DNA of 64,000 nucleotides from NCBI GenBank assembly GCA_028710605.1, contig JAQTTU010000003.1, positions 62,001 through 126,000 on the forward strand, in the 5' to 3' direction. The position numbers were made by a program, and so were the translations under genes. Each line of letters opens with the position of its first letter. Within the stretch, counting starts at the first letter, position 1. Source of the DNA: Sideroxydans sp. (lineage in GTDB: Bacteria; Pseudomonadota; Gammaproteobacteria; Burkholderiales; Gallionellaceae). Below are positions 19,033-27,676 of the stretch, piece by piece. Below the pieces are notes generated by a model. It was given only the letters and a program-made list of their open reading frames with translations. It made no database searches and was not told where the DNA came from.

Positions 19033-19599
19033 TTAGTTCGCGCGTTTCTTGTACTCGTTGGTGCGGGTGTCGATTTCGATCTTGTCGCCGATTTCGATGA
19101 ACGCTGCCACGGGCAACTCGAAGCCGGAACCTTTCAGGCGCGCAGGCTTCATCACCTTGCCGGAAGTGTCGCCGCGCACGGCGGGTTCGGTGTACTCGAT
19201 CTCGCGCACGATGGTGTTGGGCAATTCGACCGAGATCGCTTTGCCGTCGTAGAACACCACTTCGCAGATGTCTTCCATGCCGTCGGCCAGATAGTTCACC
19301 ACGTCGCCGACGTTTTCCTTTTCCACTTCGTACTGGTTGTATTCGGAATCCATGAACACATACATCGGATCGGCGAAATAGGTGTAAGTGCATTCTTTCT
19401 TGTCGAGGATGATCTGGTCGAACTTGTCGTCCGCCGCATAAACCCATTCCTTGGCGGAACTAGTCAGCAGGTTCTTCATCTTCATTTTGACCACGGAACC
19501 GTTACGGCCGGAGCGGCTGTATTCGGCTTTCAAAATAACCATAGGTTCGCCGCCAACATTGATCACGTTACCGGCGCGGAGTTCTTGTGCTGTTTTCAT
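19033..19599 (-). CDS. efp: Translation elongation factor P, arginine-32 type
   Basis: EF-P relieves ribosome stalling at polyproline stretches. The 188-residue protein has the three OB-like domains: KOW-like N-terminus [21 protein letters not shown], the central domain, and a C-terminus with [14 protein letters not shown]. The loop SRSGRNGS puts Arg at position 32, the residue that EarP rhamnosylates in betaproteobacteria and pseudomonads; lysine-type EF-Ps have Lys34. The adjacent earP gene, 18 nt upstream on the same strand, matches this. It ends at a strong terminator. Confidence 0.97.
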   Translation of the reverse strand: MKTAQELRAGNVINVGGEPMVILKAEYSRSGRNGSVVKMKMKNLLTSSAKEWVYAADDKFDQIILDKKECTYTYFADPMYVFMDSEYNQYEVEKENVGDVVNYLADGMEDICEVVFYDGKAISVELPNTIVREIEYTEPAVRGDTSGKVMKPARLKGSGFELPVAAFIEIGDKIEIDTRTNEYKKRAN

Positions 19600-19617
19600 G
19601 TTTACTGCCCCTAAAAT

Positions 19618-20904
19618 TCAAGGCGCGGATTCTATGTCAAGTTGGCGGTAAAAATCCAGCAAATTCAACGCGAGGTTATTGGATGACAGTCGCCGCACCC
19701 ATTCCGCGCCGTGTCGGGTCAATGCCCCGCGCTGCGCAGCAAAGCCCTGCCACGCGGCGGCGATGTCCGGCCCGCCGTTCCAGGCCAGCCACAAATCCCG
19801 CACTGCCTGTGCGGTTTCAGGCGGCAAACCCGCCGTATAACGCGCCCGCAGCGCCTCCAGTTTCTCCAGATGAACCCCGTCGTGCTGCGGATAAATGTGC
19901 CAGACGAACGGCTTGCCAGCCCACTGTGCGCGCACGCAGGAATCCTCGCCGCGAACAAAATTCACATCGCATGCCCATAACAATTCGTCGTAACGTTCCT
20001 GTTCGACGAAGGGCAACACATACACGCACAGATTGCCGCGCTGTAGGTCGGGATTGTGCGTGTGCTGTTGGGGCTTCAGCCCCTTACAGCCACGGCCTGC
20101 CCCTTGCGGGTGCATCCCGACGCATTCGCCATGTCGGGATAAATCCCGACCTACATTCTCGAAATAGCGTTGCACCTGCGGTAAAGAACGGCCTTCCGGC
20201 AACAGCACCGTGACGGGCTGCGCGCCCTGCTCCCAGCAGCGCAACAAATCCTCCATCGCCTCGTTCTCATAGCTGAACAAAGACACGCGCAACTCACCTT
20301 TCGCACGTTCAGGCACACCTAGACTGCGCCAGTAATTCGCTTGCGCCACTGCATCGGACTGGAACGCATCCCGCCGCACCAACAACTCACGCTCCAGCAA
20401 CAAACCGCCAGTCTTGTTAGTAAAACCCGGGAAGAAGAAATACTTGGTCAACGGCAAGGCCGGATGCGGCGAAGGCAATTTGTGACAACCCTCCACCCAA
20501 TCTTCGGCGGAAAGGTATTCGAGATTGATCCATACCGGCTTGGGTTCTCGCGCCGCCATGACTTCAACGTAAGCCTGCGGCAACTTGCAGGCGAACGCTT
20601 CGATCACCAAATCCGCTACTCCCCTCGCCCGCAGGCGGGAGAGGGGCTGGGGGTGAGGGTCGAAAGTGCTGGCTTCCCATCTCAACACCTCCACCCCGCG
20701 ACAACGCTGCTCATCCAATTCAACATCCAACTCCGGGCACAACTTGCCGAAGCTGCGCAAATCATCCACCCACAGCCGCACGCTCACATCGTGCTCGTTC
20801 GCCAACTGCCGCGCCAAGCGCCAGCACACGCCGATGTCGCCGTAGTTATCAACGACGGCACAGAAGATGTCGCAGGAAAGCGGTATTGCACACTCAGCGC
20901 GCAC
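19618..20904 (-). CDS. earP: EF-P arginine-32 rhamnosyltransferase, carrying two in-frame repeat insertions
   Basis: EarP transfers rhamnose from dTDP-rhamnose to Arg32 of EF-P. The 428-residue product has the N-terminal DIFCAVVDNYGDIGVCWRLARQL with the two catalytic-site aspartates (Asp19 and Asp23 here), VWINLEYLSAEDWVE, FFFPGFTNKTGGLL, VLPFVEQERYDELLW and the conserved FVRGEDSCVRAQWAGKP. Two segments do not belong to the family. Residues about 81-95 translate a family D hairpin (20617-20662), and residues about 250-288 translate a family E palindrome (20042-20157). Without them the length falls to about 375, the usual size. Both keep the frame. The insertions lie in loops, so activity is plausible but untested. 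It is upstream of efp. Confidence 0.93.
   Translation of the reverse strand: MRAECAIPLSCDIFCAVVDNYGDIGVCWRLARQLANEHDVSVRLWVDDLRSFGKLCPELDVELDEQRCRGVEVLRWEASTFDPHPQPLSRLRARGVADLVIEAFACKLPQAYVEVMAAREPKPVWINLEYLSAEDWVEGCHKLPSPHPALPLTKYFFFPGFTNKTGGLLLERELLVRRDAFQSDAVAQANYWRSLGVPERAKGELRVSLFSYENEAMEDLLRCWEQGAQPVTVLLPEGRSLPQVQRYFENVGRDLSRHGECVGMHPQGAGRGCKGLKPQQHTHNPDLQRGNLCVYVLPFVEQERYDELLWACDVNFVRGEDSCVRAQWAGKPFVWHIYPQHDGVHLEKLEALRARYTAGLPPETAQAVRDLWLAWNGGPDIAAAWQGFAAQRGALTRHGAEWVRRLSSNNLALNLLDFYRQLDIESAP
20042..20157. repeat. Palindromic repeat, family E, inside earP
   Basis: The outer arms TGTAGGTCGGGATT and AATCCCGACCTACA enclose GGGGCTTCAGCCCC and CATGTCGGGATAAATCCCGA hairpins. It is translated in frame as about 39 residues of EarP. 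Related intergenic copies are at 36985-37031 and 45049-45094. Confidence 0.85.
20617..20662. repeat. Half copy of family D hairpin, inside earP
   Basis: The sequence CTCGCCCGCAGGCGGGAGAG followed by GGGCTGGGGGTGAGGGTC matches one half of the composite family D element. It is translated as about 15 residues of EarP. Confidence 0.85.
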
Positions 20905-20977
20905 TTAAAACCTCAGCGAAAAATTAACAGCCCCTGAACTCTGCCGCAGTAAAAACACTGTATGTCACACAGTGTTG

Positions 20978-21751
20978 TCATTGAAACATTTGGCCTTGGT
21001 GTTTTAACCATCCACCCACGTGAGAACCCTGTGGGTCGTGATGTGTCCAGTGAACAATACCTCCTTTTTCATTCCACTCATATTGACCGTAAAACTCAAC
21101 CGTATCACCTTCCCGAAGTGAGTCTATTTTTTTGGCGAGATCAATATTATGTGCGATAAGAAGCGTTTGCCCAGAAGCCAATCTGAGGATGAATTTTTGA
21201 TGTGCGCTTCCGTCATTATCATTAGGCAAGAGCTTAACAACGACTCCAATACCAGAAACTTGTATATTACTTTGATGATTTGCATAAGCACTAGAAACAG
21301 CCGAATCTGGTTCATTCCCGCCATGCTTCGATATTGAAGGAGGCGCACCGATTGATTCTGTTTGAGTCGAAAGGCTGGGCGAAATATCCTGCGCCGACGA
21401 GCCAGATTCGGCATATTGGATTGGAGCTTGTGGAGCGTACTGCAAGTATCCAACAATTCCAAAAATCACAACCAAGCCGATGGAAGCAAAACGACCGAAG
21501 CTAAACGTATTGCCAGACCGAGCAGATATGCTCCGCTTCGCAGGAATCACAAATGCAACGTTTTGAGCTTGACTACGTCCGCCCGCATCTTTACCAACTT
21601 CATAAGTCACAACATCACATACAGCAGGTTTTCGATGTTTTTCGCTGAACGCACTGATATGGACAAATAACTTATCGTCTGCGCCATTCCATTTGATAAA
21701 GCCGAAGCCTCGCTCTTCATTCCACGAGCTGATTTTCCCCTGATATTTCAT
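20978..21751 (-). CDS. Cold-shock domain / transmembrane / DUF3465 fusion protein
   Basis: The 257-residue protein has three parts. Residues 1-68 are a cold-shock domain: MKYQGKISSWNEERGFGFIKW with the RNP-1 motif GFGFIKW and RNP-2 LFVHISAF. A single membrane helix lies near residues 85-103 (FASIGLVVIFGIVGYLQY). Residues 155-257 match the DUF3465 pattern, with KLLPNDNDGSAHQKFILRL, TLLIAHNIDLAKKIDSL, GDTVEFYGQYEWNEKGG and VHWTHHDPQG. DUF3465 is a small OB-like domain usually found alone with a signal peptide. With the cold-shock part in the cytoplasm, the DUF3465 part would be periplasmic. The role is unknown. Confidence 0.85.
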   Translation of the reverse strand: MKYQGKISSWNEERGFGFIKWNGADDKLFVHISAFSEKHRKPAVCDVVTYEVGKDAGGRSQAQNVAFVIPAKRSISARSGNTFSFGRFASIGLVVIFGIVGYLQYAPQAPIQYAESGSSAQDISPSLSTQTESIGAPPSISKHGGNEPDSAVSSAYANHQSNIQVSGIGVVVKLLPNDNDGSAHQKFILRLASGQTLLIAHNIDLAKKIDSLREGDTVEFYGQYEWNEKGGIVHWTHHDPQGSHVGGWLKHQGQMFQ

Positions 21752-21793
21752 AAATATTCCTAATGACTTCCCTGAACAAAAAAGGATACACCA

Positions 21794-22993
21794 TCACTCC
21801 GCATGCAACGCCTCCACCGGATCCAGCCTTGCCGCACGCATCGCTGGCGCAACGCCCGCCGCCAGTCCAATCGTGATTGCGGTCAATTCCGCCAGCACCG
21901 CGTACAGCCACGGCGTATGCACCGGCAGGGCGGGGAACAGCAGATGCAATCCCTGCGCGATGCCGATGCCGATCAGCAGCCCCATCACGCCGCCCAGCGC
22001 GGAGAGGATGATGGCTTCGCCGAGGAACAGCATCAGCACTTGTTTTTCCTGCGCGCCCAGCGCGCGCAGCAGGCCGATTTCGGCGGTGCGTTCGGTGACG
22101 GCCATGGTCATGATGGTGAGGATGCCGACCGCGCCGACCAGCAGCGAGATGCCCCCCAGCGCGCCGACGGCGAAGGTGATGATGTCGAGCACGGAACTGA
22201 GCACTTCCAGCGCCTGCTCCTGCGAGATGACGGTGAAGTCTTCGCGCCCGTGCCGTTCTATCATGCGCTCCTTGATGAGGCGGATGATGGTGTCAGCATC
22301 CACATCGGCGCGGTAGCTGACGTTGACTTCCATCAGGCCGGGGCGGTTGAACAATTCCATCGCGCGCGCAGCGGGGATGAACACGGTATCGTCCATGTCC
22401 ATGCCGAGAATTTGCCCTTTCGATTCCATCACGCCGATCACGCGGTAGCGCTGTCCGCCGACGCGCAGATATTGGCCGAGCGGATTCATGCCGCCGAATA
22501 GTTCCTGCTCGATCTTGATTCCGATCACCACCTGGGCGCGCGCCTGTTCGTCGTCGGCATCCGTCCAGAAGCTGCCGCTCTTCACTTTCATGGTGAACGC
22601 GATGCCGAAATCGCGCCCCTCGCCCAACACCATGGTGCGCCGCGTTCTGCCGTTGGCGCGCACTTCGGCATTGCCCATCAGTCCGGGGATGACATGCTCC
22701 ACGTAAGGCAGGCGGCGCAAGGCATCGGCATCCTCCAGCGTGAGCGGCCTGACCGAACCAAAGATGCCGACGTTGCCGCCCTGCACCTGCGTTTTGCCCG
22801 GTTGTACGCTGATGATGTTGGTGCCGAACTGCGAGAACTCGGACAACATAAACTGGTGCAAGCCCTCGCCGATGGACGTGAGTAATATGACCGCCGCCAC
22901 GCCGATGGCAATGCCCAGCCCGGTGAGGAAACTGCGCATGCGCGAGGTGAGAAAACTGGAAGTGGTCAGCGTGAGGAAGTCGCGGAAGTACAT
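21794..22993 (-). CDS. MacB-like ABC transporter permease, second subunit
   Basis: The 399-residue inner-membrane protein has the MacB/FtsX plan. The first helix is near residues 20-45 (MRSFLTGLGIAIGVAAVILLTSIGEG), then a large periplasmic MacB_PCD domain of about 220 residues, then three C-terminal helices with ERTAEIGLLRALGAQEKQVLMLFLGEAIILSALGG. The carboxyl end DPVEALHAE is typical. It is the last gene of the adaptor-ATPase-permease-permease operon and follows its paralogue after one base. The two probably form a heterodimer in a tripartite exporter. Substrate unknown. Confidence 0.88.
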   Translation of the reverse strand: MYFRDFLTLTTSSFLTSRMRSFLTGLGIAIGVAAVILLTSIGEGLHQFMLSEFSQFGTNIISVQPGKTQVQGGNVGIFGSVRPLTLEDADALRRLPYVEHVIPGLMGNAEVRANGRTRRTMVLGEGRDFGIAFTMKVKSGSFWTDADDEQARAQVVIGIKIEQELFGGMNPLGQYLRVGGQRYRVIGVMESKGQILGMDMDDTVFIPAARAMELFNRPGLMEVNVSYRADVDADTIIRLIKERMIERHGREDFTVISQEQALEVLSSVLDIITFAVGALGGISLLVGAVGILTIMTMAVTERTAEIGLLRALGAQEKQVLMLFLGEAIILSALGGVMGLLIGIGIAQGLHLLFPALPVHTPWLYAVLAELTAITIGLAAGVAPAMRAARLDPVEALHAE

Positions 22994-22994
22994 A

Positions 22995-24203
22995 TCATCG
23001 CCCCGCCAATGCCGCTACCGGATCGAGCCGCGCCGCCCGTCGCGCGGGCCACACGCTGAACAGGATGCCCGTGCCCAGCGCCGTGCCGCAAGCGGCGAGC
23101 ACCGCCCACCACGGCGGCGAGACCGGCAGGCTGGGATAGATATGCGCGATGACCATGCTGCCCGCGTAGCCCAGCACCAGCCCCGCCAGACTGCCGACGC
23201 TAGAAAGCAGCGCGGCTTCGGCGAAAAACAGCATGCGGATTTGTTTGCCCGGCGCGCCCAGCGCTTTGAGCAGGCCGATCTCTTTCACGCGCTGCGCCAC
23301 GGCAATCAGCATCACGTTCATGATGAGCACGCCCGCCACCGCCAGGCTGATCGCGGCGATGCCGCCCACGGCCATGGTCAGCGCGGTGAGAATGCGGTCG
23401 AAGGTGGCAACCACGGCATCCTGCGTGATGACCGTCACGTCTTTCTCGCCGCTGTGGCGCTGGAACATGATCTCCTCCGCATCCTTCTTGGTCTGTTCGA
23501 TGTAATCGCGGCTCTTGGCTTCGACCAGGATGCGGAACAAGCCGGAGGTGTTGAACAACTGGTGCGCCGATGCCACGGGCACGATGACGATCTCGTCGGT
23601 GTTGAAACCCATGGATTCGCCCTGCGAAGACATCACGCCGACCACGCGAAAACGTCTATCTCCTAGCCGCACCCACTGTCCCACCGCCTGCGCGTTACCG
23701 AATATTTCCTGCTTGATTTTTGTGCCCAGCACGCACACCGAAGCGCTCTCGCGAATGTCGCCCGCCGGCAGAAATTTTCCCGCGCCCATCGCCATGTGGC
23801 GCACTTCCAGCAATTCGGAAGTCGAACCCAGGACGACCACTTCGCGGTTCAGCGCATCGCGCGAAATATTGGACGAGCCTATGGTCAGCGGCGCGATGCG
23901 TTTGACGGCGCGGCTGCGCAACAACGCCTGAGCATCGTCCAGCGAAATTTCGCGCGGTGTCTGCCCGCTCATCATGCCGGGACCGATACCCGCCGTTTCG
24001 GTGCGTCCGGGCAACACGATAACGAGATTGGAGCCTAGCGAAGAAAATTGGTTGATGACATACAGGCGCGCGCCCTCGCCCAGCGCGGTGAGCACCACCA
24101 CCGCCGCCACGCCGATGGACATCGCCAGCATCATCAGCAGCGTACGTGTCGGATTGCCGCGCAAGCTGCCGGAAGCAAATTGCAGGGTGTCGGCGAGTTT
24201 CAT
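22995..24203 (-). CDS. MacB-like ABC transporter permease, first subunit
   Basis: The 402-residue paralogue of the next gene has the same layout: helix near residues 20-45 (TRTLLMMLAMSIGVAAVVVLTALGEG), the periplasmic MacB_PCD domain, and three C-terminal helices with RVKEIGLLKALGAPGKQIRMLFFAEAALLSS. It ends ARLDPVAALAGR. It lacks a fused ATPase domain, so the separate ATPase at 24319-25038 must energise it. The gap to that ATPase (115 nt) is filled by a family D palindrome. Confidence 0.88.
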   Translation of the reverse strand: MKLADTLQFASGSLRGNPTRTLLMMLAMSIGVAAVVVLTALGEGARLYVINQFSSLGSNLVIVLPGRTETAGIGPGMMSGQTPREISLDDAQALLRSRAVKRIAPLTIGSSNISRDALNREVVVLGSTSELLEVRHMAMGAGKFLPAGDIRESASVCVLGTKIKQEIFGNAQAVGQWVRLGDRRFRVVGVMSSQGESMGFNTDEIVIVPVASAHQLFNTSGLFRILVEAKSRDYIEQTKKDAEEIMFQRHSGEKDVTVITQDAVVATFDRILTALTMAVGGIAAISLAVAGVLIMNVMLIAVAQRVKEIGLLKALGAPGKQIRMLFFAEAALLSSVGSLAGLVLGYAGSMVIAHIYPSLPVSPPWWAVLAACGTALGTGILFSVWPARRAARLDPVAALAGR

Positions 24204-24233
24204 TTAGAACCGCTCTGCCCGTAGGCAGAAGCC

Positions 24234-24356
24234 TTTGCTCCCTTCTCCCGCAAGCGGGAGAAGGGCTGGGGATGAGGGTCTGTGCTCACATCGCAGCTTG
24301 GTTTCAATTCGCCACCCCTCACCCCAACCCCTCTCCCGCCTGCGGGAGAGGGACTT
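24234..24356. repeat. Composite palindrome, family D, copy in the exporter operon
   Basis: The hairpin CTTCTCCCGCAAGCGGGAGA is followed by AGGGCTGGGGATGAGGGT, a spacer, then CCCTCACCCCAACCCC and hairpin CTCTCCCGCCTGCGGGAGAG. The two halves are mirror images. The right half overlaps the 3' end of the ATPase gene and supplies its last residues and stop codon. Confidence 0.88.
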
Positions 24357-25038
24357 TGTTTGGCGCTTCGCGTTCATCCGACAGAATCCGCCCGTCCAGC
24401 ATGTGAATCTGGCGTTTGGCGCGCGCGCCGATCTCGGCATCGTGTGTCACCACTACCAGCGTGATACCCCGCTCCATCAAGCCTTCCAGCAGTTGCAGCA
24501 CTTCCCAGCCGGTGTGGCGATCCAGATTGCCGGTCGGTTCATCGGCCAGCAACACGGAAGGTTTCATCACCGTGGCGCGAGCGATGGCCACGCGCTGGCG
24601 CTGTCCGCCCGAAAGTTGATCCGGTCTGTGGTCGGCGCGTGCCGACAGGCCGTAGTTCTGCATCAACACTTCCACGCGCGATTTGCGTTCTTCTGCCGGA
24701 ATGCCCGCGAGAATCATCGGCAGTTCGACGTTCTGCGCGGCAGTGAGCCTAGGCACGAGATGAAAGGACTGGAACACGAAGCCGATTTTTTCGCGGCGCA
24801 CGCGCGCCTGCTGCTCGTCGCTCAGATCGGTGACGTTGCCGTCGTCCAGCAGATAGGTGCCGGACGATGGCCGGTCGAGCAGGCCGAGCAGATTGAGCAG
24901 CGTGGATTTGCCGGAGCCGGACGGCCCCATGATGGAGATGTATTCGCTGGCATCGAGACGCAGATTGATGTCGCGCAACGCGGCGACTTGCTGGTCGCCG
25001 ACAGTGAAGGTGCGGCAAACGTTTTGCAGTTCGATCAT
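24319..25038 (-). CDS. ABC transporter ATP-binding protein, MacB/LolD type
   Basis: The 239-residue ATPase energises the two permeases that follow. Walker A is GPSGSGKSTLLN near residue 38, the Q-loop follows at FVFQSFHLVPRL, the ABC signature is LSGGQRQRVAIARA near 145, and Walker B is VLLADEPTGNLD. The H-loop is VVTHDAEIG. After the normal end of the family (HMLDGRILSDE) the last dozen residues, ending PLPQAGEGLG, translate the family D palindrome, which also gives the TGA stop. The original C-terminus was therefore probably replaced. The catalytic core is intact. Confidence 0.92.
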   Translation of the reverse strand: MIELQNVCRTFTVGDQQVAALRDINLRLDASEYISIMGPSGSGKSTLLNLLGLLDRPSSGTYLLDDGNVTDLSDEQQARVRREKIGFVFQSFHLVPRLTAAQNVELPMILAGIPAEERKSRVEVLMQNYGLSARADHRPDQLSGGQRQRVAIARATVMKPSVLLADEPTGNLDRHTGWEVLQLLEGLMERGITLVVVTHDAEIGARAKRQIHMLDGRILSDEREAPNKVPLPQAGEGLG

Positions 25039-25057
25039 CGAAACCCCATTTTCACCA

Positions 25058-25186
25058 CAGAGACACAGAGCACACCGAGGAAAAACACATTCAGAATGTT
25101 TTGAGAAAATTCGATTTTATTCAGACAGCTCCTGTAATAGATTTTGATTTTCTCTGTGCCTCTGTGTCTCTGTGGTGAGGTTTTGA
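25058..25186. repeat. Inverted repeat, family H
   Basis: The left arm TTCACCACAGAGACACAGAG and right arm CTCTGTGTCTCTGTGGTGA lie about 90 nt apart. It occupies the gap between the adaptor and ATPase genes of the exporter operon. Confidence 0.82.
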
Positions 25187-25189
25187 TTT

Positions 25190-26371
25190 TCATTTTTCGG
25201 TCTTGGCTTGTTCCGGCTCGACGCGGATTCCCGCTTTCACCCCGGCTTTATCCAGCGACAACACGATCCGGTCGCCCTCGCTCAAGCCGGAAGTCACTTC
25301 CGCATTTTCCCAATTGCTGAGTCCGGTGGTCACCGCGCGTTCTTCCAGTACGCCGTTTTTTCCGTACAGCAATACGCGGTTGCCTTCCAGCAAGGCTTGC
25401 GCGGGAATGCGCAACACATTGCTGCGCATGTCATACACGATCTCGACATCGGCGCTATACCCCACCAGCAAGTTTTCGTTCTTGGCCAGCTTGTCGAACT
25501 CGACTTCCACTTCCACCGTGCGCGCCTGTTTTTCCAGATCGAGCACGTAGGGTGCGATGCGTTTGACTTTGCCGGAGAAGGTGCGGCCTTTGATGGCATC
25601 CAGCGTGATGCGGCCACGTTGCCCGACTTTAAGCTTGGAGGCATCCACCTCATCAATCGGCGCACTCACAAACAAGCAACGATCATCAATCAGGTCGATG
25701 GCGGGCAGCGTCAGAATGCCGGGCGGCGAAGGCGTGCTGTATTCGCCCAACTCGCCGCTGATGTCCGCCACCACGCCGTCGAACGGCGCGCGCAACACCA
25801 TGCGCGACAGCCCGGCTCGCGCCAGCGCGATGCGCGACCGGCTCTGATCGATGTCGCCGCGCGCCGCTTCGCACGAGGCTTTGCGCGAGGCGGCCTCGCT
25901 CACCGCCCTATCCAGCAACTGCGCGGAAATGAATCCCTTGTCTTTCAATTCCTGCGAGCGCACCGCCTCGCGTTGCGCGGCTTCGGCCAGCGAGCAAATT
26001 TCCCGCACGTGCATTTTCGAAGACTTCAGTTGTTCTTGCGCCAGTCTTTCCTGCGCGCGCAGATCGTCGTTCCACAGCTCCAGCAACACCTGCCCCTTGC
26101 GCACATGCTGGCCTTTTTTTACCAGCAATTTGGAGATTTGCCCGCCCGCCGTGGGCGACATTTTGGCACGGCGGCAAGCCTTCACCGTGCCCGCGCGCGT
26201 GTTGCTCACCGAGGCTTCGACATCGCCGCGCGCCACGGTGTACAGCACCACCGGCAGCGGCTTGCTGCGCGTGAAATAGCCGAACCCCGCGACCAAAACG
26301 ATGCCGAGCAGGGCGGCGATTGCGATTTTTTTCAGGGTTGCCGGAGTCTTGCCGAGTTGCGGGAAAGTCAT
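25190..26371 (-). CDS. Periplasmic adaptor (membrane-fusion) protein, MacA/HlyD family
   Basis: The 393-residue protein has one N-terminal membrane helix (residues about 14-31, IAIAALLGIVLVAGFGYF). A biotinyl-lipoyl half follows (SPTAGGQISKLLVKKGQHVRKGQVLLEL), then a long coiled-coil hairpin (about 100-190), the second lipoyl half (VLRAPFDGVVADI) and beta-barrel and membrane-proximal domains ending LSEGDRIVLSLDKAGVKAGIRV. It should bridge the MacB-like permeases to an outer-membrane channel encoded elsewhere. It is the first gene of the operon. Confidence 0.9.
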   Translation of the reverse strand: MTFPQLGKTPATLKKIAIAALLGIVLVAGFGYFTRSKPLPVVLYTVARGDVEASVSNTRAGTVKACRRAKMSPTAGGQISKLLVKKGQHVRKGQVLLELWNDDLRAQERLAQEQLKSSKMHVREICSLAEAAQREAVRSQELKDKGFISAQLLDRAVSEAASRKASCEAARGDIDQSRSRIALARAGLSRMVLRAPFDGVVADISGELGEYSTPSPPGILTLPAIDLIDDRCLFVSAPIDEVDASKLKVGQRGRITLDAIKGRTFSGKVKRIAPYVLDLEKQARTVEVEVEFDKLAKNENLLVGYSADVEIVYDMRSNVLRIPAQALLEGNRVLLYGKNGVLEERAVTTGLSNWENAEVTSGLSEGDRIVLSLDKAGVKAGIRVEPEQAKTEK

Positions 26372-26413
26372 TACTGCTCCTGACTGTTCGCTAAGAAAGA
26401 TGAGACGGGAAGG

Positions 26414-26489
26414 TGGTGCCGATGACCGGAATCGAACTGGTGACCTACGCGTTACGAGTGCGTTGCTCTACCGACTGAGCTACATCGGC
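26414..26489 (-). tRNA. tRNA-Thr, anticodon CGT
   Basis: On the minus strand a 76-nt cloverleaf begins GCCGATGTAGCTCAGTCGGT and ends CATCGGC-A-CCA with the CCA encoded. The acceptor stem GCCGATG/CATCGGC pairs fully. The anticodon loop CTCGTAA gives CGT, reading ACG. The T-arm has GGTTCGATTCC-like sequence (AGTTCGATTCCGGT). Confidence 0.97.
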
Positions 26490-26522
26490 CTTCCGGCGCG
26501 GATTATAAGCGGACAGCCCGAA

Positions 26523-27575
26523 TTAAGTCCAACGATAGGGCGTTACATCCAGCATTTGCGGCGCGCCGTCGATCTCGTTCACCAACATTTCCGCGCTCGC
26601 CGGCGACATGGTCACGCCGTAGCGAAAATGGCCGCTGTTGAGATACAGATTTTGCAGATGCGGATGGCGACCGATGGTGGGAATATTGCCGGGAGAGGCG
26701 GGACGCAAACCCGCCCAATGCTTGATGACATTCCTATTTTGAAGTGCGGGCAACAACGCTGTCGCTCGCTGCAACAACATCGCGCGCGCTTCGTCGGTCG
26801 TGCTTGTATCGAAGCCGACATCCTCGCGCGTGCTGCCCACCAACAGATGCCCGTCACGGCGCGGAATCAAGTACAAATCATTTCGCAGTACGACATGCGG
26901 CAACGGCGGCGCATCGAATTTGAACAACAACATCTGCCCGCGTACCGGCTTGATGTCCGCATGCAACGCATGCTCGCCCAACAACACCTTGCTCCACGCG
27001 CCCGCTGTCACGATGTAGCTATCCGCGCTGAAATTGCCCAGCGTCGTCGCTAGATGTTTGACCCGCCCCGCCTGCGCCACGACCTGTTTGACTTCACACT
27101 GCTCGACGATGCGCCCGCCGAGTTGCACGACCTGCGCGCGCAAGGCCTGCAACAGGCGCGGATTGCGCACCTGCGCGACATCCGGCAGAAATAAAGCATC
27201 GCCGCGCTGCTCCACCCGCATCCCGCGTGCCGCACACCACGCCAGCGCCGCCCGCACATCGAACGGAGGCAACACCAGCATGCCGCCACGTTGATACTCT
27301 GGATCAATCCCTGTCGCCAGATGCAAAGACTCCGCCAAATCGCCGAACATCGCCATCCCGCGCAACGCCAAACGGCTCACCTCATCGGAATAATCCCAGG
27401 GACACAGCGGCGACAAAATTCCGCCCCCCGCCCAGGAAGCTTCGCGCCCGACGAAACCGCGCTCAAGCACCGTCACGGCAGCGCCTTGCTGCAACAACGC
27501 TTGCGCGGTGGCAAGACCCAGCGCACCGGTGCCGATCACTAAAAATTGATGGCTACGATCCATTATTTTCACCAT
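26523..27575 (-). CDS. thiO: FAD-dependent glycine oxidase (ThiO-like)
   Basis: The 350-residue DAO-family flavoenzyme would oxidise glycine to the imine used for the thiazole of thiamine. The FAD-binding motif is VIGTGALGLATAQALLQQGAAVTVLERG near the N-terminus. It is followed by GREASWAGGGILSPLCPWDY, typical of ThiO, and by a C-terminal HWAGLRPASPGNIPTIGRHP and LYLNSGHFRYGVTMSPASAE. No other thi gene is near, so the thiamine role rests on sequence alone. Related D-amino-acid oxidases are an alternative. The start may be four codons downstream at MDRSHQ. Confidence 0.85.
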   Translation of the reverse strand: MVKIMDRSHQFLVIGTGALGLATAQALLQQGAAVTVLERGFVGREASWAGGGILSPLCPWDYSDEVSRLALRGMAMFGDLAESLHLATGIDPEYQRGGMLVLPPFDVRAALAWCAARGMRVEQRGDALFLPDVAQVRNPRLLQALRAQVVQLGGRIVEQCEVKQVVAQAGRVKHLATTLGNFSADSYIVTAGAWSKVLLGEHALHADIKPVRGQMLLFKFDAPPLPHVVLRNDLYLIPRRDGHLLVGSTREDVGFDTSTTDEARAMLLQRATALLPALQNRNVIKHWAGLRPASPGNIPTIGRHPHLQNLYLNSGHFRYGVTMSPASAEMLVNEIDGAPQMLDVTPYRWT

Positions 27576-27676
27576 CCGCGCCGCCAGTCCGGCAAAATTG
27601 CCACCTGTCGGTTTTGACTAGCCGCACAGATACGTTCTGCATTAACTTTCGCATCATAGATATAGGGAGCGCAATT

